Assembly (NCBI RefSeq): GCF_007164725.1
Contig: NZ_AP019697.1
Span: 62,001-126,000 of the forward strand
DNA: 64,000 nucleotides
Source: Dialister hominis
Lineage (GTDB): Bacteria > Bacillota > Negativicutes > Veillonellales > Dialisteraceae
Direction: 5' to 3'
The position numbers and the translations under genes are program-made. The notes beneath the pieces were generated by a model, which saw only the letters and a list, made by a program, of their open reading frames with translations, was not told the origin of the DNA and did not search any database. Position 1 is the first letter of the stretch. Every line of letters starts with the position of its first letter. Shown one piece after another: positions 9,332-19,009 of this stretch.

Positions 9332-9912
9332 GTGCGATCCGGGGCTTACGGCAGGGAAAAAAGGAAATAAAGAGGACAGGATAAGGCCAGGAAAGGGAAG
9401 TATATCAAAATGCGAAAAAATGGAACAAATAGTATACCTTCTATAAAAAAGAAAGCTGTAAATAATGACAGGCAAGTGCAGATTCAGGAACATGAATAAA
9501 ATCGGTAAATACAGGGATTTCCTGAGATATCACCGCTATATAAACAACGCTTATAAGCCTTTATCGTAAATGTTGATAGGCATTCATTTAGATATGCATA
9601 CTGTGTAATAGTTAAATGGTACTTAAAATTACATAGTATACATAATGAATTTGCAGAAATACCGCTGCAAAATATCCGTAAATATAAAGATAGTATACTA
9701 TGCAATTCGAGAATGACGGGATTTCTGGCCAATAACGGCATTTTGCATTTAGTCAGGATGTAAAAGCAAATAGAAATACTGCGCAAATAAGGAAGTGTGA
9801 CAAAATATGTCATAATCAATTTTAAAATGCAAAATAAACGCGGTAAATACAGGGGTTTCTAGGTTTTGTATACAGCTTGAAAAAAGGGTATCCCGTGCTT
9901 AGAATTATCCAT
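9332..9912 (+). promoter_or_regulatory. AT-rich control region before cassette 3
   Basis: About 580 bp without a supported gene. It contains three ATAGTATAC-type sites: 9429-9437, 9632-9641 and the fuller palindrome ATAGTATACTATG at 9690-9702. There is also a perfect inverted repeat TGACA-AAATA-TGTCA at 9798-9812. These are candidate operator sites; the binding protein is unknown. Confidence 0.45.
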
Positions 9913-10033
9913 AGGTGCCTATGGATTGCAACTGAAAATCCATAGATAAGGGTTCGACCCCGGGACCATTTTAGAAAGGAGGATAGCAGGTTCTTCAGGG
10001 GAGTCGTTTTCCGGAAATTATTTCGGGATTCAT
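9913..10033 (+). promoter_or_regulatory. Conserved cassette leader RNA, copy 3
   Basis: AGGTGC (9913-9918), hairpin CTATGGATT/AATCCATAG, second hairpin GGTTC-GACCCCG-GGACC, core AAAGGAGGATAGCAGG (9975-9990), then GGATTCAT (10026-10033). The GGTTCGACCCC string looks like a tRNA T-arm but its pairing is explained better as the second hairpin, whose arms covary among copies. Confidence 0.6.
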
Positions 10034-10166
10034 TCGATTCAAGCTATTTTTATCAAACAATTTTATATGAGTCTCCAAAAATCTTCCGGAAACATTCTTT
10101 GACGAGCATCCTCCCGCACCGGTTGGGAAGCCGGTCAAAGAATCATCACTAAGGAAGGTGAAAATT

Positions 10167-11459
10167 ATGGATCCAGCCATTATCACACTGTGTGTCCTGG
10201 CGGTTGCAGCATTCCTGTTCGTTACCGAACTGATTCCGCTGGCAGTCACAGCTATGGCAGCTTGTACCGTTCTCGGTATTCTGGGCGTTCTTCCTGCTAA
10301 ACAGGTATATGCAGGTCTGTCCAACTCCACCGTCGTACTCTTCGGCGGTATGTTCGTCATCGGTGCTGCTATGTTCAGAACCGGCCTTGCAGAAGCAATC
10401 GGCGTTGCCGTTGTTAAGAAAGCAGGAACAAGCGAAATCCGTCTGATGACCGCTATTATGCTTGTAACCATCGCTATGTCCTCTGTTTCTTCCAACACCG
10501 GTACCGTTGCCTGCCTGATGCCAGTCGTTATTGGTATCTGCCAGGCTGCAAAGGTATCTGCTTCCAAGGAATTAATGCCTCTGGCAATCGCTGCTAACGT
10601 CGGCGGCACCATCACCATGATCGGTACCCCGCCAAACGTTATCGTTACCGGCGCACTGTCCGCTGCAGGACTCCCGACCTTCGGTTTCTTCGAATTCGCA
10701 TACATCGGCATTCCGCTGTCCATCATCATTCTGGTTTGGATGGTAACCATTGGCCGCCATATGCTCCCGGCTCACAATGCTGGCGAAATGGACGAAGAAG
10801 CAGTTCAGGCTGCTAAGGAAGAAGCAGGTGCTTCTGACGATAAGGCTCCAAAGAGCAAGACAAAGATGTGGATTTCTGGTCTGATCATGCTGGGCGTTGT
10901 AGTCTGCATGGCTCTTGAACTCCCGACCGTTCCGCTGCAGACCGCAGCAGTAACCGGCGCAATCCTCTGCGTCATCACCGGCTGCCTCAAAGAAAAAGAA
11001 GCTTATGCTGGTATCGACTGGGTAACAATTTTCCTGTTCGCTGGTATGCTCGCTGTAGCTGATGCTATGGAAAAGACCGGCGCAGGCAAACTGATCGCTG
11101 ACACCGTTGTCGGCGCAATGGGCGCAAACCCGAACCCGTACCTCCTGACCGCTGTACTGTTCCTGATCTCCAACGTTCTGACACAGTTCATGTCCAATAC
11201 CGCTGCTGCAGCTCTGCTTGCACCAATCGGTATCTCCATCGCACAGTCCATCGGATGCGATCCGAGACCTGTACTGATGGCACTTGGTATCGCAGCTTCC
11301 ATGGCTTACGCAACACCAATGGCTACTCCGCCAAACACACTCGTCCTTGGACCTGGTAACTTTACATTCAACGATTATGTAAAAGTTGGTGTTCCGCTCT
11401 GCCTGATTTCCTGGGTTGCCTGCGTTATCATCATCCCGATCTTCTGGCCATTCCATTAA
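10167..11459 (+). CDS. DASS/SLC13-family carboxylate transporter, cassette 3
   Basis: 430 aa with SNTGT and a slightly altered second signature, SNTAAAA in place of SNTASAA. The membrane region before the linker reads IILVWMVTIGRHMLP, shared in type with cassette 4 rather than 1-2, and the linker is AGASDDKAPKSK. The ATG at 10167 is preferred over an in-frame GTG nine bases upstream because AAGGAAGGTG is then correctly spaced and the protein begins MDPAI like its paralogues. The AVADAMEKTG segment (others VATAMDKTG or VATAMEKTG) makes this the most divergent copy in the second half. Confidence 0.88.
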   Translation: MDPAIITLCVLAVAAFLFVTELIPLAVTAMAACTVLGILGVLPAKQVYAGLSNSTVVLFGGMFVIGAAMFRTGLAEAIGVAVVKKAGTSEIRLMTAIMLVTIAMSSVSSNTGTVACLMPVVIGICQAAKVSASKELMPLAIAANVGGTITMIGTPPNVIVTGALSAAGLPTFGFFEFAYIGIPLSIIILVWMVTIGRHMLPAHNAGEMDEEAVQAAKEEAGASDDKAPKSKTKMWISGLIMLGVVVCMALELPTVPLQTAAVTGAILCVITGCLKEKEAYAGIDWVTIFLFAGMLAVADAMEKTGAGKLIADTVVGAMGANPNPYLLTAVLFLISNVLTQFMSNTAAAALLAPIGISIAQSIGCDPRPVLMALGIAASMAYATPMATPPNTLVLGPGNFTFNDYVKVGVPLCLISWVACVIIIPIFWPFH

Positions 11460-11504
11460 TTTGAAATGTCCTTGAAGGATGAAACAATCTGAGTTTTACC
11501 AGAA

Positions 11505-11542
11505 GGGCGCTTCCGGCCCCCGGCCGGAAGCCGTCCTTATTA
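11505..11542 (+). terminator. Hairpin between transporter and oadG, cassette 3
   Basis: GCTTCCGGCC (11509-11518) pairs with GGCCGGAAGC (11522-11531), then CGTCCTTATTATT. The weak T-run suggests partial termination or an RNA stability element. Confidence 0.55.
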
Positions 11543-11611
11543 TTAACCCCGATGCGGATTTGCCGCAGGGAGGTGCTCCGGCGCCTCTTCAATAGAAAGG
11601 TGGATTATTAC

Positions 11612-11749
11612 ATGGAAACTCCAGGCCCACTTTCGATTTGTATCGTCAACATGGTTATTGTATTTGCTGTACTGACCGTTCTTGCTTTCATCATTCAGCT
11701 GATTCACGTTGTGGATCCAACCAAGAACAGCGTAGCAAAGAAGAAATAA
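11612..11749 (+). CDS. OadG-like single-span membrane peptide, cassette 3
   Basis: 45 aa starting METPGPLSICIVNMVIVF, with one membrane helix and tail KNSVAKKK, three residues longer than in cassettes 1, 2, 5 and 6. Start set by GAAAGGTGG. oadB follows after 31 nt. As with its paralogues the assignment to the OadG-type small subunit is based on length, topology and gene order. Confidence 0.75.
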   Translation: METPGPLSICIVNMVIVFAVLTVLAFIIQLIHVVDPTKNSVAKKK

Positions 11750-11780
11750 TTCAATAACTGGAAAATAGGAGGATACGAAC

Positions 11781-12905
11781 ATGGATGGCTTTATAAGAGC
11801 ACTTGTTTCCGTATGGACAGACTCTGGCTTTGCCTCTCTGACAATCGAAAACATCATTATGATTCTGGTAGGACTTGTCCTGCTGTACCTGGCAATTGCA
11901 AAAGACTATGAACCTCTTCTGCTTCTGCCAATCGCATTTGGTTGTATTATGGCTAACTTCCCGAATACCGGTTTCGAAACCGATATGGGCGTTATGATGG
12001 CCATTGGTTTTGGTATTAAGTACGAAATTTTCCCGCCGCTGATTTTCATGGGCGTAGGCGCAATGACAGACTTTGGTCCATTGATTGCAAACCCGATGAC
12101 CATGCTCCTGGGCGCAGCTGCTCAGATCGGCGTATTCGTAGCACTGGCTGGTGCTATGGCTCTTGGCTTCAATGTTCAGGAAGCAGCTTCCATCGGTATC
12201 ATCGGTGGTGCTGACGGCCCGACCGCTATTTACCTGACAACTAAACTGGCTCCACATCTGCTGGGTGCTATCGCAGTTGCTGCTTACTCTTACATGTCCC
12301 TGGTTCCGCTGATTCAGCCGCCAATCATGAAGCTCTGCACCACAAAAGCACAGCGCTCCATTAAGATGGTCAACCTTCGTCCGGTTACCCATTTCGAAAA
12401 GGTTGTATTCCCGATTGTCGTAGCAATTGTCGTTTCTCTGCTTCTGCCGCCAGTAGCAGCCCTGATGGGATGCCTCTGCCTTGGCAACCTGTTTGAAGTT
12501 TCCGGTGTTACCGCTCGTCTGTCCGATACCGCTCAGAACGCACTGTGCAACATCGTTACCATTTTCCTTGCAACCGGTACTGGTCTGACCATGACTGGCG
12601 ACAAATTCCTCAACGTTAGAACCCTTGAAATCATTTTCTTGGGCCTCGTAGCATTCGCAGCTGGCACCGCTGGCGGCGTACTGTTCGGCCAGATCATGAG
12701 AATCGCATCTGGCAACAAGGTAAACCCGCTGATCGGTTCCGCGGGCGTATCTGCAGTTCCAATGGCAGCTCGTGTATCTCAGATCGTTGGTCTGAAAGAC
12801 AACCCGTCCAACTACCTGCTGATGCAGGCAATGGGCCCGAACGTAGCAGGCGTTATCGGTACTGCAGTTGCTGCAGGCACCATGCTCGCACAGTTTGGAT
12901 CTTAA
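11781..12905 (+). CDS. Sodium-pump decarboxylase beta subunit, cassette 3
   Basis: 374 aa. Keeps GGADGPT and [10 protein letters not shown]. Distinctive changes are [19 protein letters not shown] (Cys for Asp near residue 55), [10 protein letters not shown] near the N-terminus, [17 protein letters not shown] around residues 277-292, and a C-terminal FGS rather than FGG. It is thus the most diverged of the six array beta subunits, consistent with an older copy less affected by conversion. The upstream AGGAGG is well spaced. Expected role: the membrane Na+ pump of a biotin-dependent decarboxylase. Confidence 0.92.
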   Translation: MDGFIRALVSVWTDSGFASLTIENIIMILVGLVLLYLAIAKDYEPLLLLPIAFGCIMANFPNTGFETDMGVMMAIGFGIKYEIFPPLIFMGVGAMTDFGPLIANPMTMLLGAAAQIGVFVALAGAMALGFNVQEAASIGIIGGADGPTAIYLTTKLAPHLLGAIAVAAYSYMSLVPLIQPPIMKLCTTKAQRSIKMVNLRPVTHFEKVVFPIVVAIVVSLLLPPVAALMGCLCLGNLFEVSGVTARLSDTAQNALCNIVTIFLATGTGLTMTGDKFLNVRTLEIIFLGLVAFAAGTAGGVLFGQIMRIASGNKVNPLIGSAGVSAVPMAARVSQIVGLKDNPSNYLLMQAMGPNVAGVIGTAVAAGTMLAQFGS

Positions 12906-12966
12906 TCCGGACCGGATTTAAAGAAGCAGAATGTTTCCTCCTGAAAAGGAGTCTTGGGAATCCAAT

Positions 12967-13011
12967 CCTCTCCCTTCCCTGGAGAAGGGGGAGGGGGATT
13001 ATCCCTTTTTC
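12967..13011 (+). terminator. Terminator after cassette 3
   Basis: CCTCTCCCTTC (12967-12977) pairs with GAAGGGGGAGG, followed by a second small GGGATTATCCC hairpin and TTTTT. It differs from the TCTCTTCGGAGG type used by cassettes 2, 4, 5 and 6. Confidence 0.65.
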
Positions 13012-13487
13012 TAAAATTTCATCAAAAATTCTTTAAAAATTCTTTTCGAAAGATAGAAAAAAGTAAATGCAAAAGAATTGCGATAAAATCTAAGAAAACT
13101 GAACATTTTTGCTTGGTATAAACGATATTTATAAAGAGTTATCGCAATTATTGATATATTGGAATTTATATAGCATACAATGTTTTGCATAGGTTTACCT
13201 TATAAAGCATAGACTACTATGCTTAAAATGCAAAAACATATATCCAAAAGCAAGTGTCTTGAATATATAGTATGCAATGTAATTCGACGAAATCACACTT
13301 TCCGAATGGAAGGTGCTTTTTTATTGCCTGCAAATGGATTGGCAAATGAAAATAAGGTGCAGGAAAATGAGAGTACCAGAATTTGTCATGGATTATGATT
13401 TAATGCTAAATACTCCCATTTGGACAAGAAAACGGGCGAAAATGGGAGCTATTGAAAAGGCAGGGAATGGACGTTATCATTACACAT
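13012..13487 (+). promoter_or_regulatory. AT-rich control region before cassette 4
   Basis: About 476 bp with no supported gene. TATAGCATACAATG (from 13169) and ATATAGTATGCAATG (from 13263) are variants of the ATAG(T/C)ATAC motif found in the other gaps. Confidence 0.4.
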
Positions 13488-13612
13488 AGGTGCCTATGGA
13501 TTGCAACTACAAGTCCATAGAAATGCAGATCCTGTCCCGGGATCATCAAAAAAGGAGGATAGCAGGTTCACCAGGGAATACATCGTTTTCCGGAATATGT
13601 TTCGGGATTCAT
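13488..13612 (+). promoter_or_regulatory. Conserved cassette leader RNA, copy 4
   Basis: AGGTGC (13488-13493), hairpin CTATGGA/TCCATAG, second hairpin GATCC-TGTCCCG-GGATC, core AAAGGAGGATAGCAGG (13551-13566), GGATTCAT (13605-13612). Compared with copy 3, the second hairpin changes from GGTTC/GGACC to GATCC/GGATC while keeping pairing, which is compensatory change. Confidence 0.62.
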
Positions 13613-13743
13613 GGAATTCAGCTATTTTCATTAAAAATTACATATGAGTCTCCAAAAATCTTCCGGAAATCTTCTCCGGCTCTCCGCCTCCCGCACCGCG
13701 CAGACAAAGAGCCAGAGATACATCACTAAGGAAGGTGAAAATT

Positions 13744-15036
13744 ATGGATCCAGCCATTATCACACTGTGTGTCCTGGCGGTTGCAGCATTCTTGTTCGTT
13801 ACCGAACTGATTCCGCTGGCAGTCACAGCTATGGCAGCTTGTACCGTTCTCGGTATTCTGGGCGTTCTTCCTGCTAAACAGGTATATGCAGGTCTGTCCA
13901 ACTCCACCGTCGTTCTGTTCGGCGGTATGTTCGTCATCGGTGCTGCTATGTTCAGAACCGGCCTTGCAGAAGCAATCGGCGTTGCCGTTGTTAAAAAAGC
14001 AGGTACTGGCGAAGTTCGTCTGATGGCAGCAGTTATGCTCGTTACCATCGCTATGTCCTCTGTATCTTCCAACACCGGTACAGTTGCATGCTTGATGCCA
14101 GTAGTCATCGGTATCTGCCAGGCAGCTAAAGTTCCGGCTTCCAAGGAATTGATGCCACTGGCTATCGCTGCTAACGTCGGCGGCACCATCACCATGATCG
14201 GTACTCCGCCAAACGTTATCGTTACCGGCGCTCTGGCTACAGCAGGACTCCCGACTTTCGGATTCTTCGAATTCGCTTACATCGGTATTCCGCTGTCCGT
14301 CATCATCCTCGTATGGATGCTGACCATCGGCCGTCGTATGCTCCCGGCTCACAATGCTGGCGAAATGGACGAAGAAGCAGTTCAGGCTGCTAAGGAAGAA
14401 GCAGGTGCTTCTGACGATAAGGCTCCAAAGAGCAAGACAAAGATGTGGATTTCTGGTCTGATCATGCTGGGCGTTGTAGTCTGCATGGCTCTTGAACTCC
14501 CGACCGTTCCGCTGCAGACCGCAGCAGTAACCGGCGCAATCCTCTGCGTCATCACCGGCTGCCTCAAAGAAAAAGAAGCATATGCTGGTATCGACTGGGT
14601 AACAATCTTCCTGTTCGCTGGTATGCTTTCCGTTGCAACCGCTATGGAAAAGACCGGCGCAGGCAAACTGATTGCTGACACCGTCGTAGGTATGATGGGT
14701 GCAAACCCAAGCCCGTACCTCCTGACCGCTGTTCTGTTCCTGATTTCCAACGTTCTGACACAGTTCATGTCCAACACCGCATCCGCAGCACTTCTTGCTC
14801 CGATCGGTATCTCCATCGCTCAGACAATCGGATGTGATCCGAAACCTGTACTGATGGCACTTGGTATCGCAGCTTCCATGGCATTCGCTACACCAATGGC
14901 TACTCCGCCAAACACACTCGTCCTCGGACCTGGTAACTTTACATTCAACGATTATGTAAAAGTTGGTGTTCCGCTCTGCCTGATTTCCTGGGTTGCCTGC
15001 GTTATCATCATCCCGATTTTCTGGCCATTCCATTAA
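13744..15036 (+). CDS. DASS/SLC13-family carboxylate transporter, cassette 4
   Basis: 430 aa with SNTGT and SNTAS signatures and both TPPN loops. The first 80 codons and the linker are nearly identical in DNA to cassette 3, while the second half (VATAMEKTGAGKL, SNTASAALL, AFATPMATPPN) resembles the other cassettes, so the gene looks mosaic. GAAGGTG precedes the ATG; an upstream in-frame GTG at 13735 is less likely. Function as proposed for the other array transporters. Confidence 0.88.
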   Translation: MDPAIITLCVLAVAAFLFVTELIPLAVTAMAACTVLGILGVLPAKQVYAGLSNSTVVLFGGMFVIGAAMFRTGLAEAIGVAVVKKAGTGEVRLMAAVMLVTIAMSSVSSNTGTVACLMPVVIGICQAAKVPASKELMPLAIAANVGGTITMIGTPPNVIVTGALATAGLPTFGFFEFAYIGIPLSVIILVWMLTIGRRMLPAHNAGEMDEEAVQAAKEEAGASDDKAPKSKTKMWISGLIMLGVVVCMALELPTVPLQTAAVTGAILCVITGCLKEKEAYAGIDWVTIFLFAGMLSVATAMEKTGAGKLIADTVVGMMGANPSPYLLTAVLFLISNVLTQFMSNTASAALLAPIGISIAQTIGCDPKPVLMALGIAASMAFATPMATPPNTLVLGPGNFTFNDYVKVGVPLCLISWVACVIIIPIFWPFH

Positions 15037-15074
15037 TCCGGAATGTCCCTGAAGGGCAAAAGATTTGAGTTCTA

Positions 15075-15119
15075 AAGGAAGGAGCTTCCGGCCTTGGCCG
15101 GAAGCGTCCCTTTCTCTTT
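15075..15119 (+). terminator. Hairpin between transporter and oadG, cassette 4
   Basis: GGAGCTTCCGGCC pairs with GGCCGGAAGCGTCC, flanked by AAAGG and CCTTT, then CTCTTT. Strong stem in the 151-bp gap. Confidence 0.6.
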
Positions 15120-15187
15120 AACCGCGTGTAGCGGTCCCACACATTGGGTGCAGCACGCACCCATCAATAGAAAGGTGGATTTATTAC

Positions 15188-15325
15188 ATGGAAACTCCAG
15201 GCCCACTTTCGATTTGTATCGTCAACATGGTTATTGTATTTGCTGTACTGATCGTTCTTGCATTCATCATTCAGCTGATTCACGTTGTGGATCCAACCAA
15301 GAACAGCGTAGCAAAGAAGAAATAA
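15188..15325 (+). CDS. OadG-like single-span membrane peptide, cassette 4
   Basis: 45 aa, METPGPLSICIVNMVIVF..., differing from cassette 3 at about one residue (VLIVLAF for VLTVLAF). One hydrophobic helix and the basic tail SVAKKK. GAAAGGTGG upstream; oadB 31 nt downstream. The near identity to cassette 3 supports descent of cassettes 3 and 4 from one duplication. Confidence 0.75.
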   Translation: METPGPLSICIVNMVIVFAVLIVLAFIIQLIHVVDPTKNSVAKKK

Positions 15326-15356
15326 TTCAATAACTGGAAAATAGGAGGATACAAAC

Positions 15357-16481
15357 ATGGATGGCTTTATAAGAGCACTTGTTTCCGTATGGACAGACTC
15401 CGGTTTCGCTGCTCTGACATGGGAAAACATCGTTATGATTCTGGTAGGACTTGTCCTGCTGTACCTGGCAATTGCAAAAGACTATGAACCTCTTCTGCTT
15501 CTGCCAATCGCATTTGGTTGTATTATGGCCAACTTCCCGAATACCGGTTTCGAAACCGATATGGGCGTTATGATGGCAATTGGTTTTGGTATTAAGTATG
15601 AAATTTTCCCGCCGCTGATTTTCATGGGCGTAGGCGCAATGACAGACTTTGGTCCGCTTATCGCTAACCCGAAGACCATGCTCCTGGGCGCAGCTGCTCA
15701 GATCGGCGTATTCGTAGCACTGGCTGGCGCTATGGCTCTTGGCTTCAATGTTCAGGAAGCAGCTTCCATCGGTATCATCGGTGGTGCTGACGGCCCGACC
15801 GCTATTTACCTGACAACTAAACTGGCTCCACATCTGCTGGGCGCTATCGCAGTTGCCGCTTACTCTTACATGTCCCTGGTTCCGCTGATTCAGCCGCCAA
15901 TCATGAAGCTCTGCACCACAAAAGCGCAGCGCTCCATTAAGATGGTCAACCTTCGTCCTGTAACCCACTTCGAAAGGGTTGTATTCCCGATCGTCGTAGC
16001 AATTGTCGTTTCTCTGCTTCTGCCGCCAGTAGCAGCCCTGATGGGATGCCTCTGCCTTGGCAACCTGTTTGAAGTTTCCGGTGTTACCGCTCGTCTGTCC
16101 GATACCGCTCAGAACGCACTGTGCAACATCGTTACCATTTTCCTTGCAACCGGCACAGGCCTGACCATGACCGGCGACAAGTTCCTTCGTCTCCAGACCA
16201 TCGAAATCATCGTTCTCGGCCTGATCGCATTCGCAGCTGGCACCGCTGGCGGCGTCCTCTTCGGTCAGATCATGAGAATCGCATCTGGCAACAAGGTAAA
16301 CCCGCTGATCGGTTCCGCAGGCGTATCTGCAGTTCCGATGGCAGCTCGTGTATCTCAGGTTGTAGGTCTGAAAGACAACCCGTCCAACTACCTGCTGATG
16401 CAGGCAATGGGCCCGAACGTAGCAGGCGTTATCGGTACTGCAGTTGCTGCAGGCACCATGCTGGCTCAGTTCGGAGGCTGA
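15357..16481 (+). CDS. Sodium-pump decarboxylase beta subunit, cassette 4
   Basis: 374 aa with GGADGPT and [10 protein letters not shown] intact. It carries the Cys version [10 protein letters not shown] like cassette 3, but from roughly the last third onward its DNA is almost the same as in cassettes 5 and 6, including the sequence after the stop. It therefore looks like a hybrid between the cassette 3 type and the cassette 5/6 type. AGGAGG precedes the start. Confidence 0.92.
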   Translation: MDGFIRALVSVWTDSGFAALTWENIVMILVGLVLLYLAIAKDYEPLLLLPIAFGCIMANFPNTGFETDMGVMMAIGFGIKYEIFPPLIFMGVGAMTDFGPLIANPKTMLLGAAAQIGVFVALAGAMALGFNVQEAASIGIIGGADGPTAIYLTTKLAPHLLGAIAVAAYSYMSLVPLIQPPIMKLCTTKAQRSIKMVNLRPVTHFERVVFPIVVAIVVSLLLPPVAALMGCLCLGNLFEVSGVTARLSDTAQNALCNIVTIFLATGTGLTMTGDKFLRLQTIEIIVLGLIAFAAGTAGGVLFGQIMRIASGNKVNPLIGSAGVSAVPMAARVSQVVGLKDNPSNYLLMQAMGPNVAGVIGTAVAAGTMLAQFGG

Positions 16482-16503
16482 TCGTAAGATCATCCCGAGC
16501 AAT

Positions 16504-16534
16504 AAAAACGCATCTCTTCGGAGGTGCGTTTTTT
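16504..16534 (+). terminator. Terminator after cassette 4
   Basis: AAAAACGCA pairs with TGCGTTTTT around TCTCTTCGGAGG, with a T-run. The duplication boundary lies at its first bases. Confidence 0.8.
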
Positions 16535-17124
16535 GTTTGCCTTTTTGTCTGCGCTGATGAATGGCTGACCGGCAGGAGAGGAAAAGAAAAGTGGAAAAAG
16601 GATCCGGAAGGGGAAAGGCGTGAAAGGGAATGAAAAGGATCCGATTTTGGAAAAATGCTGCGAGTGGTCATGGTTTTGCATTAAGGAAGTCCGGTATTAT
16701 CGGACAAAGTGCGCTGCTGATGGCAGATATAACCAGTCTAATGGGAATGGATATAATGAACCTTTATAGCATACTATATAAAAAATCTGATACGTAATTC
16801 TTAGGAAGACCTTAAAACTGACTGAAAAAATCTCGAAATAATACATAGCATACATATCTAACACATGGATTTGATTCACAAATGCAATAAATTCGAAAAA
16901 CAAATAGATAACGATGCTATCTATTTGCAGGTACATTTTTTAAGAAAAGTTTATGTTTGCATTTGCAGACGAAAAGGGCCCGTTTTTGGAGCTCTTTTTT
17001 TTGCGTTTTTAATGCACTTGCAACCGAATATCATTTAAAATTTCAAAAATCGAAGAGGGAAATTATGTTCCGGGTGGCCGAAAAGCGTTTGAAAATTCAA
17101 ACCTTGGCCGTTACAATAGGCAAC
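16535..17124 (+). promoter_or_regulatory. Control region before cassette 5
   Basis: About 590 bp without a supported gene. TATAGCATACTATATA (16765-16780) and ACATAGCATAC (16843-16853) are the local members of the recurring motif. Short open frames here have no ribosome sites and are repeated only because the DNA is duplicated. Confidence 0.4.
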
Positions 17125-17285
17125 AGGTGCTCACGAAATGCAAGTATCTTGCAATATCCGACAGCAGGTGTCAGATTTCATGGACTTGTATTTGTGCGAT
17201 AGTGATCCCCTCCCCGGGGGATATCCGAAAGGAGGATAGCAGGTTGACCAAAGGGGAGATGTTCCGGATGGATTTCGGGGCTCAT
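17125..17285 (+). promoter_or_regulatory. Conserved cassette leader RNA, copy 5
   Basis: AGGTGC (17125-17130), a longer variable region, second hairpin GATCCCC-TCCCC-GGGGGATATC, core AAAGGAGGATAGCAGG (17228-17243) and GGGCTCAT (17278-17285). The distance from AGGTGC to the core is about 40 nt longer than in copies 2-4, so the first stem is expandable. Confidence 0.6.
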
Positions 17286-17417
17286 TCAGTGTCAAGCATT
17301 TATCTTTCAATCACAATTTCATATGAGTCTTTTAATCTTTCCGGAATGAAACCGGACGACATGACTTCCACCTGAGCCGCGTCTTCCGGGGAAAACATTT
17401 TAGGAAGGTGAACATTT

Positions 17418-18710
17418 ATGGATCCAGCTATTATCACACTGTGCGTGCTGGCAGTCGCTGCTTTCCTGTTTGTTACCGAACTGATTCCGCTGGCTGTTAC
17501 CGCAATGGCAGCCTGCACCATGCTCGGTATTCTGGGAGTTCTCCCGGCAAAACAGGTTTACGCAGGTCTTTCCAACTCCACAGTCGTACTCTTCGGCGGC
17601 ATGTTCGTTATCGGCGCTGCTATGTTCAAGACTGGCCTTGCTGAAGCAATCGGCATCGCAGTCGTTAAGAAGGCAGGCACAGGAGAAATCCGTCTGATGG
17701 GCGCTATCATGCTCGTTACGATCATCCTGTCTTCCGTTTCCTCCAACACCGGTACTGTTGCGTGCCTGATGCCAGTTATCGTCGGCATCTGCCAGGCAGC
17801 TAAAATCCCGGCTTCCAAGGAATTGATGCCTCTGGCAATTGCTGCTAACGTCGGCGGCACCATCACCATGATTGGTACTCCGCCAAACGTCATCGTTACC
17901 GGCGCACTGTCCGCAGCAGGACTTCCGACCTTCGGATTCTTCGAATTCGCATACATCGGCATTCCGCTGTCCGCTATCATTTTCTTCTGGACACTCTTCG
18001 TAGGCCGTCACTTCCTGCCAGACAAATCTGCAGGTGCTATGGACGAAGAAGCAGTCAAGGCTGCTAAAGAAGAAGCAGGCGCAGGCGATGACAATGCTCC
18101 AAAGAGCAAAACAAAAATGTGGATTTCCGGTCTCATCCTGATTGGCGTCGTACTCGCTATGGCTCTGGAACTCCCGACACTTCCGCTGCAGACTGCTGCC
18201 GTTACCGGCGCAATCCTCTGCGTCATCACTGGATGCCTCAAGGAAAAAGAAGCTTACGCTGGTATTGACTGGGTAACAATCTTTCTGTTCGCTGGTATGC
18301 TTTCCGTTGCAACCGCTATGGAAAAGACCGGCGCAGGCAAGCTGATCGCTGACACCGTTGTCAACATGATGGGTGACAATCCGAACCCGTACGTCCTGAC
18401 CGCTGTACTGTTCCTGATCTCCAACGTTCTGACACAGTTCATGTCCAACACTGCATCCGCAGCACTGCTTGCACCAATCGGTATTTCCATCGCTCAGTCT
18501 ATCGGCTGCGATCCGAAACCGGTTCTGATGGCTCTTGGTATTGCAGCTTCCATGGCATTCGCAACACCAATGGCTACTCCGCCAAACACTCTGGTCCTCG
18601 GACCTGGCGGATTCTCCTTCAACGATTATGTCAAAGTCGGCGTTCCGATGTGCCTGATCTCCTGGATCGCGTGCGTCATCATTATCCCGATTTTCTGGCC
18701 ATTCCATTAA
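17418..18710 (+). CDS. DASS/SLC13-family carboxylate transporter, cassette 5
   Basis: 430 aa. Signatures SSNTGT and MSNTAS and both TPPN loops are intact. Distinguishing features are IGIPLSAIIFFWTLFVGRHFLPDKSAG before the linker, linker AGAGDDNAPKSK and VVNMMGDNPNPY in the second half. AGGAAGGTG is properly spaced before the ATG. The encoded protein is identical to cassette 6, so dosage rather than specificity separates these two copies. Confidence 0.88.
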   Translation: MDPAIITLCVLAVAAFLFVTELIPLAVTAMAACTMLGILGVLPAKQVYAGLSNSTVVLFGGMFVIGAAMFKTGLAEAIGIAVVKKAGTGEIRLMGAIMLVTIILSSVSSNTGTVACLMPVIVGICQAAKIPASKELMPLAIAANVGGTITMIGTPPNVIVTGALSAAGLPTFGFFEFAYIGIPLSAIIFFWTLFVGRHFLPDKSAGAMDEEAVKAAKEEAGAGDDNAPKSKTKMWISGLILIGVVLAMALELPTLPLQTAAVTGAILCVITGCLKEKEAYAGIDWVTIFLFAGMLSVATAMEKTGAGKLIADTVVNMMGDNPNPYVLTAVLFLISNVLTQFMSNTASAALLAPIGISIAQSIGCDPKPVLMALGIAASMAFATPMATPPNTLVLGPGGFSFNDYVKVGVPMCLISWIACVIIIPIFWPFH

Positions 18711-18753
18711 TCCGGAATGATCGTGAAGGGTCAGCGTATCTGACACGAAGAAA

Positions 18754-18780
18754 GGATCCGGGGCTTCCCGGGTCCGGACT
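18754..18780 (+). terminator. Hairpin between transporter and oadG, cassette 5
   Basis: GGATCCGGG (18754-18762) pairs with CCCGGGTCC, followed by GGACTTCACTTATTTT. The T-run is distant, so termination would be weak. Identical at 22407-22433. Confidence 0.45.
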
Positions 18781-18848
18781 TCACTTATTTTCAAGCGGCT
18801 TTGCCGCAGGCATCTTTGATGCCGTATCGTAGAAAGGTGGATTTATAG

Positions 18849-18977
18849 ATGGAAACTCCGGGCCCACTTTCAATTTGTATTACCAACATGGTTATTGTAT
18901 TTGCCGTACTGATTTTCCTGGCATTCGTTATTCAGCTCATCCACGTTGTGGATCCGACCAAGAATAAGAAAAAATAA
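18849..18977 (+). CDS. OadG-like single-span membrane peptide, cassette 5
   Basis: 42 aa, METPGPLSICITNMVIVF..., with tail KNKKK. It combines the METPGP start of cassettes 3-4 with the short tail of cassettes 1-2. GAAAGGTGG precedes the ATG and oadB follows after 32 nt. Proposed small membrane subunit of the Na+-pumping decarboxylase. Confidence 0.75.
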   Translation: METPGPLSICITNMVIVFAVLIFLAFVIQLIHVVDPTKNKKK

Positions 18978-19009
18978 TTCAATAACTCAATAATTAGGAG
19001 GATACAAAC

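Noticed and set aside
9913-9975. tRNA-like string (GGATTGCAAC and GGTTCGACCCC) in leader copy 3
   Set aside because: There is no D-arm or acceptor stem, the distance to a CCA-like end is wrong, and the GGTTC arm is explained by a hairpin that covaries with other copies.
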